This document shows positions 17,524-26,224 of a stretch of 64,000 nucleotides of DNA, one piece after another. Within the stretch, counting starts at the first letter, position 1. The number at the start of each line of letters is the position of its first letter. The notes below the pieces were generated by a model, which was not told where the DNA came from, did no database searches, and saw only the letters and a list, made by a program, of their open reading frames with translations. Source of the DNA: Streptomyces spiroverticillatus (GTDB lineage Bacteria > Actinomycetota > Actinomycetes > Streptomycetales > Streptomycetaceae). The position numbers and the translations under genes were made by a program. Where the stretch lies: assembly GCA_014650415.1 (NCBI GenBank), contig BMUX01000003.1, forward strand, positions 372,001-436,000, read 5' to 3'.

Positions 17524-18018
17524 ATGAAATTCCTCGTACGCGACAAACTCTTCGCCATCGGCGACGACTACTGGATCGAGGACGAGAACGGGCGGCACGC
17601 CTTCCTCGTTGACGGCAAGGCCCTCCGGCTGCGCGACACCCTGGAGATCAAGGACCCGACCGGCCGGGTGCTGATCACACTCAAGGAGAAGATGCTCAGC
17701 TGGCGGGACGCCATGACGCTGGAGCGGGACGGGGAGATGCTCGCGACCGTACGCAAGAAGCGGCTGTCGCTGATCCGCAACCACTACCGGGTCACCCTGA
17801 ACGAGGGCACCGAGCTGGACGTCAGCGGGCGGGTACTGGACCGCGAGTTCGCCGTGGAGTACGACGGGGAGCTGCTGGCGCACATCTCGAAGAAGTGGTT
17901 CCGGATGCGCGAGACGTACGCGGTCAACGTCGTGCGCGAGGACACGGACGCGCCGCTGCTCATCGCCGTCGCCGTGTGCGTGATCCGAATGGCGGAGAAG
18001 GAGCGGGACGGGGACTGA
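17524..18018 (+). CDS. LURP-one-related (tubby-like) family protein
   Basis: A 164-aa protein with the beta-strand pattern of the DUF567/LURP-one fold: MKFLVRDKLFAIGDDYWI, RHAFLVDGKALRLRDTLEI, GRVLITLKEKMLSWRDAMTL and ISKKWFRMRETYAVNV. The ending LIAVAVCVIRMAEKERD contains the family's central hydrophobic helix. Related to phospholipid scramblase/tubby folds; the bacterial role is unknown. Starts 31 bp after the GNAT stop, so it is possibly cotranscribed. Confidence 0.88.
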   Translation: MKFLVRDKLFAIGDDYWIEDENGRHAFLVDGKALRLRDTLEIKDPTGRVLITLKEKMLSWRDAMTLERDGEMLATVRKKRLSLIRNHYRVTLNEGTELDVSGRVLDREFAVEYDGELLAHISKKWFRMRETYAVNVVREDTDAPLLIAVAVCVIRMAEKERDGD

Positions 18019-18160
18019 GCCAAGGAGCCCCCGGAGAGCCCTGACCTTGCCCTGACCCGAACGGTCATCCACCGAATGCGCGTCACTCGCCGTGGTGACG
18101 CTCTTGCGGACAGTGGTCGAAATGTCGACCTGTCGTTCGTACGGAAGGAATTGGGTGGCT

Positions 18161-19108
18161 ATGTCCCCATGGCGCGCCTCGGGCCCCGGCATCGCACTCG
18201 CGGCCGGGCTCGGGCTGGTGGCGACGCTCGCCGTCGCCGCACCGGCCCAGTCAGCAGCCCTCCCCATGGCACCGGTCGCGGGCGGGCACGAGCCCGCGAC
18301 CGGTGACTGGGGCGAGGTCGTGGAGACCAAGGACGGGGTGCAGGCGCACGCCTGGGTCGCCCGCCTCCAGGGCCTCGGCGGTGTGTCCGACGCCCCGGTC
18401 CTCGACGCGCACCACCCGGCCCTGCCCGGCCAGCCCGCCGAGCAGAACAGCGGGTACGAGGTGACGCCCCTGGCGACCAAGGACGGCTTCCCGATCGGCC
18501 GCGAGTCGGCCGCCTACTCCCGCGCGCTCGGCAACCAGATCGCCGCCTCCACCGGCTTCGACAAGGCGGCGTCCAAGCCAGGCGCCGCGTTCGCCGAGGC
18601 AGGCGCGATCTCCATCGACATCGGCGTCCCGTACGTCGGCAGCCCCGGCAGCGGCACCCAGCTCTCCACGGTAGGCATCCACGCGGAGGGCGTCTCGGCC
18701 ACGGCGACGGCCCTGCCCGGCAAGCCCGTGGACTTCTCCGGCAGCGCCTCGCGCGCGTACTTCTCCGTCCTCGGCGAGAAGACCGTCACCGTCCCCAAGC
18801 TGTGGGAGGTGAACTACGGGGTGCGCATCCCGGCCGACTACAGCAGGCCCGTCTTCGCCCTGGCCACGACGAACGAGCAGGTCACCACGGACGTCAAGGG
18901 CCGGCCGACGCTGGACGCGGACGAGCAGTACACCTACGACGCGGAAGCCACCAGCGGCTACGCCAACGCCGTCCACCTCAGCATCCTCGGCGCCAACGTC
19001 ACGGACGTGACGCTCGGCCACGCGGGCGTCCTGCGGGACGCGAAGAAGACCGACGGCCTGTCCAAGACCAAGGCGACGCGGACCGGAGCAGGGGTGAGCG
19101 CGCGATGA
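18161..19108 (+). CDS. Secreted paralogue 1 of four, unknown function
   Basis: A 315-aa exported protein. The signal peptide has a hydrophobic core GIALAAGLGLVATLAVAA and cleavage near AQSA (about 30). Mature features are DWGEVVETKDGVQAHAW, FAEAGAISIDIGVPY, LPGKPVDFSG, a NEQVTTDVKGRPTLDADEQY strand and SGYANAVHLSILG followed by TLGHAGVLRD. The same block order occurs in the next three genes, so these are tandem duplicates. I do not recognise the family. Its stop overlaps the next start (ATGA at 19105), so translation is coupled. A small hairpin (GCGTCAC/GTGACGC, 18080-18101) lies upstream. Confidence 0.82.
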   Translation: MSPWRASGPGIALAAGLGLVATLAVAAPAQSAALPMAPVAGGHEPATGDWGEVVETKDGVQAHAWVARLQGLGGVSDAPVLDAHHPALPGQPAEQNSGYEVTPLATKDGFPIGRESAAYSRALGNQIAASTGFDKAASKPGAAFAEAGAISIDIGVPYVGSPGSGTQLSTVGIHAEGVSATATALPGKPVDFSGSASRAYFSVLGEKTVTVPKLWEVNYGVRIPADYSRPVFALATTNEQVTTDVKGRPTLDADEQYTYDAEATSGYANAVHLSILGANVTDVTLGHAGVLRDAKKTDGLSKTKATRTGAGVSAR

Positions 19109-20217
19109 AGCGACGTACCGTCAGGACCTCCGTGGCCGCCACCGCCGCCTGCTTCGCGCTGTACGGCAACCAGGCAGGCGCCCTCGCCCAGATCCCCGCA
19201 CACATCGTGCCCGGCATCGACGAGCCCACCGACACCTGGGGCACGGTCGTCGCCGATGTGCCCGGGCAGGCCGACTCCTGGGTGGTCCGCCTCAACGGCA
19301 TCGCCGCCCTGCCGAACAAGCCGATGCTGGAAGCCCGGTACCCGGCCGTCGAGGGTGCCGGCGAACTCAACACCGCCGGCGAGGACATCGCGGACCTGAA
19401 CATCGGCCGCGCCCCGTTCGGCAAGTCCTCCACGCACTACGCACGCGCGCTCGGCGAGCAGATCCCCGGCGAGAAGCAGGACTCCCCGGTCGTGAAGTCC
19501 GTGGGCTCCGCGTACGCCGACGCGGGCGGCGGTTCCCTCGACGTCCGCGTGCCGCACACCATGCAGGAGTCGGAGGGCGAGAAACCGCCGGTCATCGGGG
19601 CGGCCCTGACCGCCTTCCAGGTGTCCGCGCTGGCGAAGGCGGGCAAGCCGGTCGCGCTCACGAGCCGGATCAACGGCGGTGCGCTGTACATCGGGGAGAA
19701 GCAGATCGCGGACCTCGGCAAGATCACCGGGGTCAACGAGAAGGTCGTCTTCCCCGGTTCCTCGGAGCGGCTGCCGCTCGCCGTCGCCACCGTCAACGAG
19801 ATGGTCACCACCGACGAGAAGGGTCAGCCGACGGCCACCCCGGACAAGGCCGCGACCAGCGGTTACGTCAACGCGGTGCACATCAGCATCCTCGGCCCCG
19901 AGATCGCGGACATCACCATCGGGCACGCGGCCGTCCTGCGCAAGGCACCCGAGAAGGAGAAGGCGGCGCTGCGGGCGGCGGCCGTCCCGGCCTCGGCGAT
20001 GCTGCGCGGCGGCACCTTCCCGCCGTTCGGACCGCCGCCCGGCGTGCCGGTCGACGACAAGGGCATCCCCAAGGGCAAGGAGATCGACAACCGCTGGTGG
20101 GTCTTCGTGAAGCTCACGGAGGCCTGGGACGCGGTCACAGGCGCGGTGAAAGCGGGCTTCGACTGGATGGTGCACGGCGTGCAGAACGCCTGGAGCTGGG
20201 TCACGAGCTGGTTCTGA
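19105..20217 (+). CDS. Secreted paralogue 2 of four, with C-terminal hydrophobic/aromatic tail
   Basis: A 370-aa protein. The signal peptide is less typical (MKRRTVRTSVAATAACFALYGN...AGALAQ). The shared core follows: DTWGTVVADVPGQADSW, SAYADAGGGSLDVRVPH, AKAGKPVALTS, NEMVTTDEKGQPTATP, SGYVNAVHISILGPEIADI and TIGHAAVLRK. It differs by a C-terminal extension of about 80 residues, Pro-rich (FPPFGPPPGVPVDD) and then aromatic and amphipathic (WDAVTGAVKAGFDWMVHG, ending AWSWVTSWF). The tail could associate with membrane or another protein. Coupled to paralogue 1; a parS site follows 8 bp after its stop. Confidence 0.82.
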   Translation: MKRRTVRTSVAATAACFALYGNQAGALAQIPAHIVPGIDEPTDTWGTVVADVPGQADSWVVRLNGIAALPNKPMLEARYPAVEGAGELNTAGEDIADLNIGRAPFGKSSTHYARALGEQIPGEKQDSPVVKSVGSAYADAGGGSLDVRVPHTMQESEGEKPPVIGAALTAFQVSALAKAGKPVALTSRINGGALYIGEKQIADLGKITGVNEKVVFPGSSERLPLAVATVNEMVTTDEKGQPTATPDKAATSGYVNAVHISILGPEIADITIGHAAVLRKAPEKEKAALRAAAVPASAMLRGGTFPPFGPPPGVPVDDKGIPKGKEIDNRWWVFVKLTEAWDAVTGAVKAGFDWMVHGVQNAWSWVTSWF

Positions 20218-20224
20218 GCGGGCC

Positions 20225-20238
20225 GTTTCACGTGAAAC
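20225..20238. other. parS: parS site 5
   Basis: Exact GTTTCACGTGAAAC between paralogues 2 and 3, flanked by GCGGG and CCCGC arms, so it may also work as a weak terminator for the first pair. Confidence 0.93.
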
Positions 20239-20248
20239 ATCCCGCCCC

Positions 20249-21178
20249 GTGTCCTACGCAATGCCCCCTCCCCGCCCCCTTCCCGAAAGGAATGCGCCCC
20301 GCCTGAGACCCGGACGCACCACCCAGCTCCTCACCCTCACCGCCGTCGCCGCCCTCGCCCTCACCGGCACCGCCCTCGCGGAGTCCGGAGCGGGCGTCGC
20401 CGTACGCGGCGGCACCAACGACAACTGGGGCTCCGTCCTCCAGACCGACGAGACCGTGCAGGCCGACACCTGGTCCGTACGGGCCAAGGGCGAAGCCGGC
20501 ACCCTCGTCGAGGGCGACACCCGCTCGCACTTCCCCGCCTTCGACGGCGCCCCCACCACGACCGACCAGCGCGGCAAGGCCGTCCAGCTCCAGTACAACG
20601 GGCAGCCCATGGGCCTGCTGATCGAGCCGTTCACCGAGACCCGCAAGCTCAAGGGCACCGGCAAGGGCGACAACGGCGGCGACGGTGTGCGCGCTCGGAC
20701 ACTGATCGAGACCATCGACCTCGGCATGCCGTACACCGCACACGACGGGCCCGGCGGCGGCGCGGCCAAGGCCGAACTCGGGCTCAAGCTGGACAAGGTG
20801 AAGGTGGTCGCCGAGGCGCTGCCGGGCAAGCCCGTGCACTTCGACACCTCGGTCGGCTCGGGCGCCCTGTACGCCAAGGGCAAGGCCCTGATCACCGTCG
20901 ACCCGAAGAAGAACCCCCGCAGTTGGGCCCCCAACGCCGGAATCCGCTTCCCGATGGACCCCAAGGTCGCCCCGCGGCTGATCGTGACCGTCAACGAGCA
21001 GATCACCACCGACGGCCAGGGCTACCCGACGATGGACGACGACGGTTCGTACCGCTTCGACCCGAAGGCACTCAGCGGATACGCCAACGCCGTCCACCTG
21101 ACCGTGCTGACGCCCGACATCGCTGACATCACCATCGGCCACGCGGCGGCCCTGCACGCTCCCGGCCCCAACGAGTAG
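20249..21178 (+). CDS. Secreted paralogue 3 of four, unknown function
   Basis: A 309-aa protein; start uncertain (GTG 20249 or ATG 20261), both close behind a parS site and with poor ribosome sites. The signal core is LLTLTAVAALALTGTALAES. The shared core is NWGSVLQTDETVQADTWSVR, ETIDLGMPYTAHDGPGGG, LPGKPVHFDTSVG, NEQITTDGQGYPTMDDDGSY, SGYANAVHLTVLTPDIADI and TIGHAAALHAP. It lacks the DAGGGS block of its siblings and has a Lys-rich middle (KVKVVAEALPGK). This is the most divergent copy. A weak inverted repeat (21205-21231) follows. Confidence 0.78.
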   Translation: MSYAMPPPRPLPERNAPRLRPGRTTQLLTLTAVAALALTGTALAESGAGVAVRGGTNDNWGSVLQTDETVQADTWSVRAKGEAGTLVEGDTRSHFPAFDGAPTTTDQRGKAVQLQYNGQPMGLLIEPFTETRKLKGTGKGDNGGDGVRARTLIETIDLGMPYTAHDGPGGGAAKAELGLKLDKVKVVAEALPGKPVHFDTSVGSGALYAKGKALITVDPKKNPRSWAPNAGIRFPMDPKVAPRLIVTVNEQITTDGQGYPTMDDDGSYRFDPKALSGYANAVHLTVLTPDIADITIGHAAALHAPGPNE

Positions 21179-21204
21179 GCGTATCGGCCCAGTTGAGACA
21201 CCCC

Positions 21205-21231
21205 GGGACCGGCAGCCCGGATGGCGGTCCC
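21205..21231 (+). terminator. Weak hairpin after paralogue 3
   Basis: GGGACCG (21205-21211) pairs with CGGTCCC (21225-21231) across a 13-base loop, 27 bp after the stop. A 145-bp gap then precedes paralogue 4, enough for its own promoter. Confidence 0.35.
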
Positions 21232-21375
21232 CAGCGTGCAGTGATCACTCCACGCAATGAAACCACTACTGAAAGTAGCTGAACAGTGGCGGGCCGCTGT
21301 CAAGCACCACCGTACGAACTCCACCAGGAACCACTCGGAAGAGAACTTTCGAAAACTCAGAAAGCGAGGGTCGCC

Positions 21376-22479
21376 ATGGGATCGTGGCGCAACTCTGGAC
21401 GGCGCACGGCGCTGGCGGCGGGAATCAGCCTCGTCCTCGCGGTGTCCGCCGCGGTCCCGGCGATGGCCGAGACCGGTGTCGGCACCGGCAACGGCGCCGG
21501 CGCCGGCAAGGAAGGGGTCACGGGTGAGGTCAAGACCGGCCCCGACGCCGGAGTGCGGATCCTTCCGCAGGGCGACAGCGACAACTGGGGCACCCTCGTC
21601 GACACCGAGGACTGTGTCCAGGCCGACGCGTGGGTGCTGCGCGGCAAGGGCATCGGCGGCCTGGTCGAGGGCGCGCTGTTCGGCTCGCACTATCCGGCAA
21701 TGGGCTGGTGGGCCAAGCAGCACACCTTCACGGACAACCTGCTCGACCTCACCATCGGCGGCGTCGGCCTCGGCCGTATCTCCGCCCTGTACTCGCGGGC
21801 CCTCGGTCACGCCCACCCGTCCTCGCGCGCGGGCGGCCCGGACGTCCCGGCGCAGGGTCAGGTGTACGCGGACGCGGGCGGCGGCTCGATCGACGTCGGC
21901 GTCCCGTACATCGAGAACCCGGTCGGCCGCACCCAGCTCTCGCCGATCGGCGTGCACGTGGACGCCCTCGCGGTGTCGGCCTGGTCGCAGCCCGGCAAGG
22001 CGGTGCAGTTCACCGGCGGCGCGGGTTCCGCGCACTTCTCCATCGCGGGCATGCGCCTGATCGACATTCCGGACGCCTGGCCGGTCAACTTCGGCCTGAC
22101 CCTGCCGCCGAACCTCGCCTCCAGCTTCACGCTGGCCCAGGCGACGACGAACGAGCAGGTCACCACGGACGAGAAGGGCCGGGTCACGGTCAACAAGGAC
22201 GGGGAGTACGAGTACGACCCCGGTGCGACCAGCGGCTACGTCAACAACATCCATATCAGCGTGCTCGGCACCAACGTCATCGACATCACGCTGAGCCACG
22301 CGGCCGTCATCCGCGACCCCAAGCGCACCGACAAGTACGCGAAGAAGGTCACGGCCCTCGGCAACACCTCGCAGCGCAACGCACCGCGCGACGGCTTCTG
22401 CGCGCCGTTCGCCCCGCCGGCCCCGTCGGCGAAGGCCGTCGCGGCGAAGTTCCGTCAGCAGGGCAAGAACTGCTGGTAG
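21376..22479 (+). CDS. Secreted paralogue 4 of four, unknown function
   Basis: A 367-aa protein. The signal peptide is RRTALAAGISLVLAVSAAVP with AMA cleavage at about 33. A Gly/Thr-rich linker is followed by the shared core: NWGTLVDTEDCVQADAWVLR, VYADAGGGSIDVGVPYIENP, QPGKAVQFTGGAG, NEQVTTDEKGRVTVNKDGEY, SGYVNNIHISVLGTNVIDI and TLSHAAVIRDP. The C-terminus adds a short Pro-rich tail ending GKNCW, with two late Cys that could form a disulfide. Start ATG 21376 is preceded by GCGAGGG. Followed by the strongest terminator in the window. Confidence 0.83.
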   Translation: MGSWRNSGRRTALAAGISLVLAVSAAVPAMAETGVGTGNGAGAGKEGVTGEVKTGPDAGVRILPQGDSDNWGTLVDTEDCVQADAWVLRGKGIGGLVEGALFGSHYPAMGWWAKQHTFTDNLLDLTIGGVGLGRISALYSRALGHAHPSSRAGGPDVPAQGQVYADAGGGSIDVGVPYIENPVGRTQLSPIGVHVDALAVSAWSQPGKAVQFTGGAGSAHFSIAGMRLIDIPDAWPVNFGLTLPPNLASSFTLAQATTNEQVTTDEKGRVTVNKDGEYEYDPGATSGYVNNIHISVLGTNVIDITLSHAAVIRDPKRTDKYAKKVTALGNTSQRNAPRDGFCAPFAPPAPSAKAVAAKFRQQGKNCW

Positions 22480-22549
22480 TTCCGGACGCCGGCCGGCTCC
22501 TCCCCGACGGCCACTGGTCGACCCTCCGCCGGCGACTGCTGATCTTTCC

Positions 22550-22590
22550 CACCGATTGCCGTACGCCCTCCCGGCGTACGGCAATCGGTG
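22550..22590 (+). terminator. 18-bp perfect stem terminator after paralogue array
   Basis: CACCGATTGCCGTACGCC (22550-22567), a five-base loop, then its exact complement (22573-22590). It ends the secreted-paralogue array. Confidence 0.85.
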
Positions 22591-22697
22591 CGTCGGGGGT
22601 GTGTCGGGGCCGGGGTTGCGGGCGACGGGCGGGGTGGGCGGGGGACGCTCGCGGGAGTCATGTTCCGTTTGTCCGCCCGTGTCCCGGAGGAACCGTC

Positions 22698-23702
22698 ATG
22701 TGTCCCGGAGAAGCCGTCCTCTGCCCCGGAGAAGCCCCCACCCCCCGCACCCGCCCGCGCGCCCTCGCCGGCGCCGCGCTGCTGGCCGTCGCCACCCTGG
22801 CCGCCGCGGGCTGCGCCTCGGCCACCGTCGACGACAGTCCCGGTGTCAGCGGCCCGTTCGGCAAGAAGCCGGCCATCACCATCCCGGACCTCAAGCCCCC
22901 GAAGAAGGCCCGGATGAAGATCCTCCTGGAGGGCAACGGGCCGGTCGTCCGCAAGGGGCAGGTGGCCGTCACCCACGTCGGGATGATGACGTGGGAGAAC
23001 CGCAAGCCGATGATGAACACCTACGACCTCCAGCAGCCGACCACCGTCGCCTTCGACGGCGAACACGTCGCCCGTACCTGGGACCAGGCCCTCATCGGCC
23101 GCAAGGGCGGCAGCCGGGTCCTCATGGTGACGCCCGCGACCAGCGGCTTCGGCCCGCACGGCATGGCCCCGGCGCAGGTGAAGCCGACCGACCACATGGT
23201 GCTGGTCTTCGACCTGATCGGCGGTTACGACCCGGCCCAGCAGGTCCCCGCCCCGGCGCCCGGCAGCACGGCAGGTGCGGCGGCCGATGCCGGCGCCCCC
23301 GTCATCAAGGTGGCCAAGGGCCAGGAGCCGCAGGTCGAGAAGTGGGGGAGCGACGCCCCGACCGCCTACGCGGCCCGCACCCTGGTCCCCGGCAACGGCG
23401 CCGAACTGCGCAAGGGGGACTCGGTGGTGGTGCAGTACACCGGGTGGGAGTGGGGCAAGAAGGACCCGTTCGGCTCGACGTACCGCATCAGCGGGCCCAA
23501 CGGCTTCACCGTGAACGACAAGGACGCACTGCTCCCCGGCTGGTTCGCCGCGCTCAACGGCGCGAAGGTCGGCAGCCGCATCGCCATCCACGTCCCGGCC
23601 AAGCACAAGCCCGGCTTCACGGCCACCTCGGGCGGCGTGATGGCGCCGCGCGACAAGCCGGTCCTGTACGTCCTGGACGTACTGGACCGCCGGGCGGGCT
23701 GA
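22698..23702 (+). CDS. FKBP-type peptidyl-prolyl isomerase lipoprotein, two domains
   Basis: A 334-aa lipoprotein with lipobox LAAAGC near residue 36. Two FKBP-like domains follow (about 70-175 and 210-334). The second is more typical: DSVVVQYTGWEWGKKDPF, LPGWFAALNGAKVGSRI and KPVLYVLDVLD. The first is degenerate (VTHVGMMTWENRK, TWDQALIGRKGGSRVLMV). Family members fold prolyl bonds in exported proteins on the outer face of the membrane. Start ATG 22698 has GGAGG 8 bp upstream. Confidence 0.87.
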   Translation: MCPGEAVLCPGEAPTPRTRPRALAGAALLAVATLAAAGCASATVDDSPGVSGPFGKKPAITIPDLKPPKKARMKILLEGNGPVVRKGQVAVTHVGMMTWENRKPMMNTYDLQQPTTVAFDGEHVARTWDQALIGRKGGSRVLMVTPATSGFGPHGMAPAQVKPTDHMVLVFDLIGGYDPAQQVPAPAPGSTAGAAADAGAPVIKVAKGQEPQVEKWGSDAPTAYAARTLVPGNGAELRKGDSVVVQYTGWEWGKKDPFGSTYRISGPNGFTVNDKDALLPGWFAALNGAKVGSRIAIHVPAKHKPGFTATSGGVMAPRDKPVLYVLDVLDRRAG

Positions 23703-23706
23703 CCGC

Positions 23707-23724
23707 CCCCCCCCCCCCCCCCCC
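23707..23724. repeat. 18-bp poly-C tract
   Basis: Eighteen consecutive C residues immediately after the FKBP stop and just before a parS doublet. It could slip in replication or be a sequencing artefact. Confidence 0.9.
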
Positions 23725-23727
23725 GAC

Positions 23728-23741
23728 GTTTCACGTGAAAC
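23728..23741. other. parS: parS site 6
   Basis: Exact GTTTCACGTGAAAC, first of a tandem pair spaced 20 bp start to start (two helical turns), between convergent genes. Confidence 0.93.
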
Positions 23742-23747
23742 ACCACC

Positions 23748-23761
23748 GTTTCACGTGAAAC
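23748..23761. other. parS: parS site 7
   Basis: Exact GTTTCACGTGAAAC, second of the tandem pair, on the same helical face as site 6. Confidence 0.93.
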
Positions 23762-23765
23762 ACAA

Positions 23766-23800
23766 GGAACCGCCGGGAGCGAGTCGCTCCCGGCGGTTCC
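23766..23800. terminator. Bidirectional hairpin between convergent genes
   Basis: GGAACCGCCGGGAGCGA (23766-23782) pairs perfectly with 23784-23800. It serves the FKBP gene from the left and the lectin-like gene from the right. Confidence 0.8.
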
Positions 23801-23821
23801 CTCATGCTCTGACGGACAGGA

Positions 23822-26046
23822 TCAGCCCTCGCAACGCATGCCCGCGCGCAGCGACTTGTCCTTCACGTCCTTGATCCACTCACCGCAGTTGGTGTCCTGG
23901 CCCGCGGCCGACTTCACCACGACCGTGTCGATGACCCGGCCGTTGTTGTTGTCGTCGCCCTTGGTGTTGCCGTTGGTCCAGCTGTCGATGGAGCCCGCCG
24001 CGTCCGCCGCGACATCCGCCTTGATCTTGATCGGCGGGTACGACTTGTCCGCGGCCAGCGCGTCGCCGCCGGTGCCCGGGCGACGGCACGTCACGGTCTG
24101 CCCGTCGACCGCACACTTCCAGCCGTCGCCCTCGGCGGCGGTCGGCTTGATGCCCTCGCCGAACTCGCGGACGACCTTGACCTCGGCGTTGGTCGGGCCG
24201 CCGTCGGGACCGTTGGCGACCGTCGTCACGAACGCGGCCGGCTTGCCCTTGACGACCTCGCCGTCCGGCTTGGTGTTGACCTGGAGGTCCGGCTCGGCCG
24301 GGGCCGCGGCCTCGACCGGGGTCGTGTCCTCGACCTCCTTGCCGGAGTTGTCGCCCTTCGGCGTGGAGGTGGTCGTGGTGCCCTTGACGTCGCCCTTGAC
24401 GCCGGGCTTGACCGCGACGCCGACGGTGACCGGCTCGTAGCTGTCGCCCGGGTTCAGCGCGTCCTCACCGGCGCCCGCGCGGCTGCACGCCACCTTCTGG
24501 CCGTCGATCTTGCACTCCCAGCCATTGCCGTTGGCGGTGACCGGGACGACGCCCTCGGGAAACGTACGGACGACCTCGACCTTGCCGTTGGTGGCGCCCG
24601 CGTCCGCCGCGTTGCTGGTGGTCATGGTGTACGAGGCGTTGGTGCCCGCACGGACCTTGTCGGCCGGCTCGACCTTGGTGGTCAGCGCCGGGCCGTCGAA
24701 CTTGGTGACCTCGAACTCGTTGGTGGTCTCCGGGGCGTCCTTGTCGCCCGGGGTGACCGTCGAGATGACGTCCATCTTGGTGTCGGGCTTCAGGCCCTTG
24801 TCGGCCTTCGTCTGGACCAGGATCTTCGGGTACGAGGCACCGGCGGCCAGCGCGTCCTTGTCCTTGCCGGGACGGGTGCAGGTGACCTTCTGGCCCTCGA
24901 CCTTGCAGTCCCAGCCGTCGCCCTTGGCGGCCGTCGGGGTGACGCCCTTGGGGAAGGTCTGGGTGGTGGTGACCGGACCGTCGGTCGGGCCGCCGTCCTT
25001 GGCGTTGGAGGTCGTCAGCGCGAACTCGGCGTCACGGCCGGGGCTCACGGTGCCGGCCGGGGAGACCTCCGTCGTCAGGATCGGGTCCATCGACTCGATC
25101 TTGGCGCCCCACAGCTCGTGGATGTTCGTGTAATCACCGGTGCCCGCGGCGAAGCCGAACCGGATCGTCTCCGGCAGCTTCGGCTGGTCCTTGATGCTGG
25201 TCAGGTCGACCGGCTCGATGGCCTGCTTGTAGCCCTGGCCGTCGTGGAAGTCGATGCTCACCGTCAGCACGCCCGCGGTCGACAGCTCGACCTTGGCAGT
25301 ACGGGCGGCCTCCTTGCGGGACTTGGCCTCCGGAACGGAGATCTTCCGCTTCGCCTGGTAGGTGGCGATGAACGGGTTGCCGACACTGCTCGCACCGCGC
25401 ACGGTGATCGAGTTGTCCTTGCGCTCGGGGATGCCGCCGCGGCCGAAGCGCGGAGTGGCGAAGTTGCCCCACTCGTCGAGGCCGACACCGATGTAACCGC
25501 CGACGGTGTTCTGGTACCCGAGACCGCCGCCGAAACCGCCCGCGTCCTTGGGCATCGGAGCACTGCCGTCCAGCAGCATCAGCGAGATGCCGTCGGCCGC
25601 GCCCTTCTTGGCCGTCGACGAGTCGTAGCTCGCGAAGTCGACCGTCAGCTTGAGGCCCGACTTGGACGGAATCGGCTCCTTGGTGACGACGAAGCCGTCC
25701 TGCTTGGTCTTGTTGGAGGTGAGCCGCAAGGCACCCTCGCCCGCCTTGTCACCCACGGCGTCGGGTCACGCCTTCAGGGGCCCTTCGCGCCGGTGGCCGC
25801 CGTCAGACAGGCCCAGCCGCTCGCGTCCGACTCGCCCTTCCAGGCACTGATCCACTCGTCCTCACCGCCGTCGACCGCGGTGCCGGTGAAGCTCTCACCG
25901 GCGATCTCGCCCGCCAGGGCGGTCTGAGGAGTCGCGAGGGACAGCCCGAGTGCCACGACGGTGGCGAGGCCGAGCGGGGTGGCGAACCGGGACGACGTCG
26001 TGCGCCGCCCTGCCCGCCGTCCGCGAGTGTGTCCGGTGTCCATCAT
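23822..26046 (-). pseudogene. Lectin-like/DUF11-type repeat secreted protein, disrupted near the N-terminus
   Basis: The N-terminal frame (ATG 26046, AGGAAAGG ribosome site) encodes a signal peptide and reads WISAWKGESDASGWACLTAA, then stops at TGA 25774-25776. The rest continues in another frame from 25756 (644 aa). It has an L-type-lectin-like domain at about 1-220 (GALRLTSNKTKQDGFVVT, ADGISLMLLDG, GGGLGYQN) and then three beta repeats of about 120 residues, each with FP(K/E)GV and a WxCxVxGQxVTCxRPG segment. Restoring the protein needs one added base plus removal of a nearby TGA where Cys is expected (GPLKA-stop-PDAVGDK). Two lesions in about 12 bp favour real inactivation, though a bad base call cannot be excluded. 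Intact homologues would be surface carbohydrate-binding proteins. Confidence 0.72.
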
Positions 26047-26224
26047 TGTTTGAGTGCCTTTCCTCGGGCTCACCACGCCCTGCCACAGGTCCGATTGATT
26101 ACCGTGGCTGCATCTTCAAATGCACAAAGTGACCGGTATGTCGATCATCAGAACACCGGGCAGGGCAGGGCGCGAACGGCGAAGCCCAAGCGAGTGACGG
26201 CCCTGAACAGGGCCGTCGGGCAGC

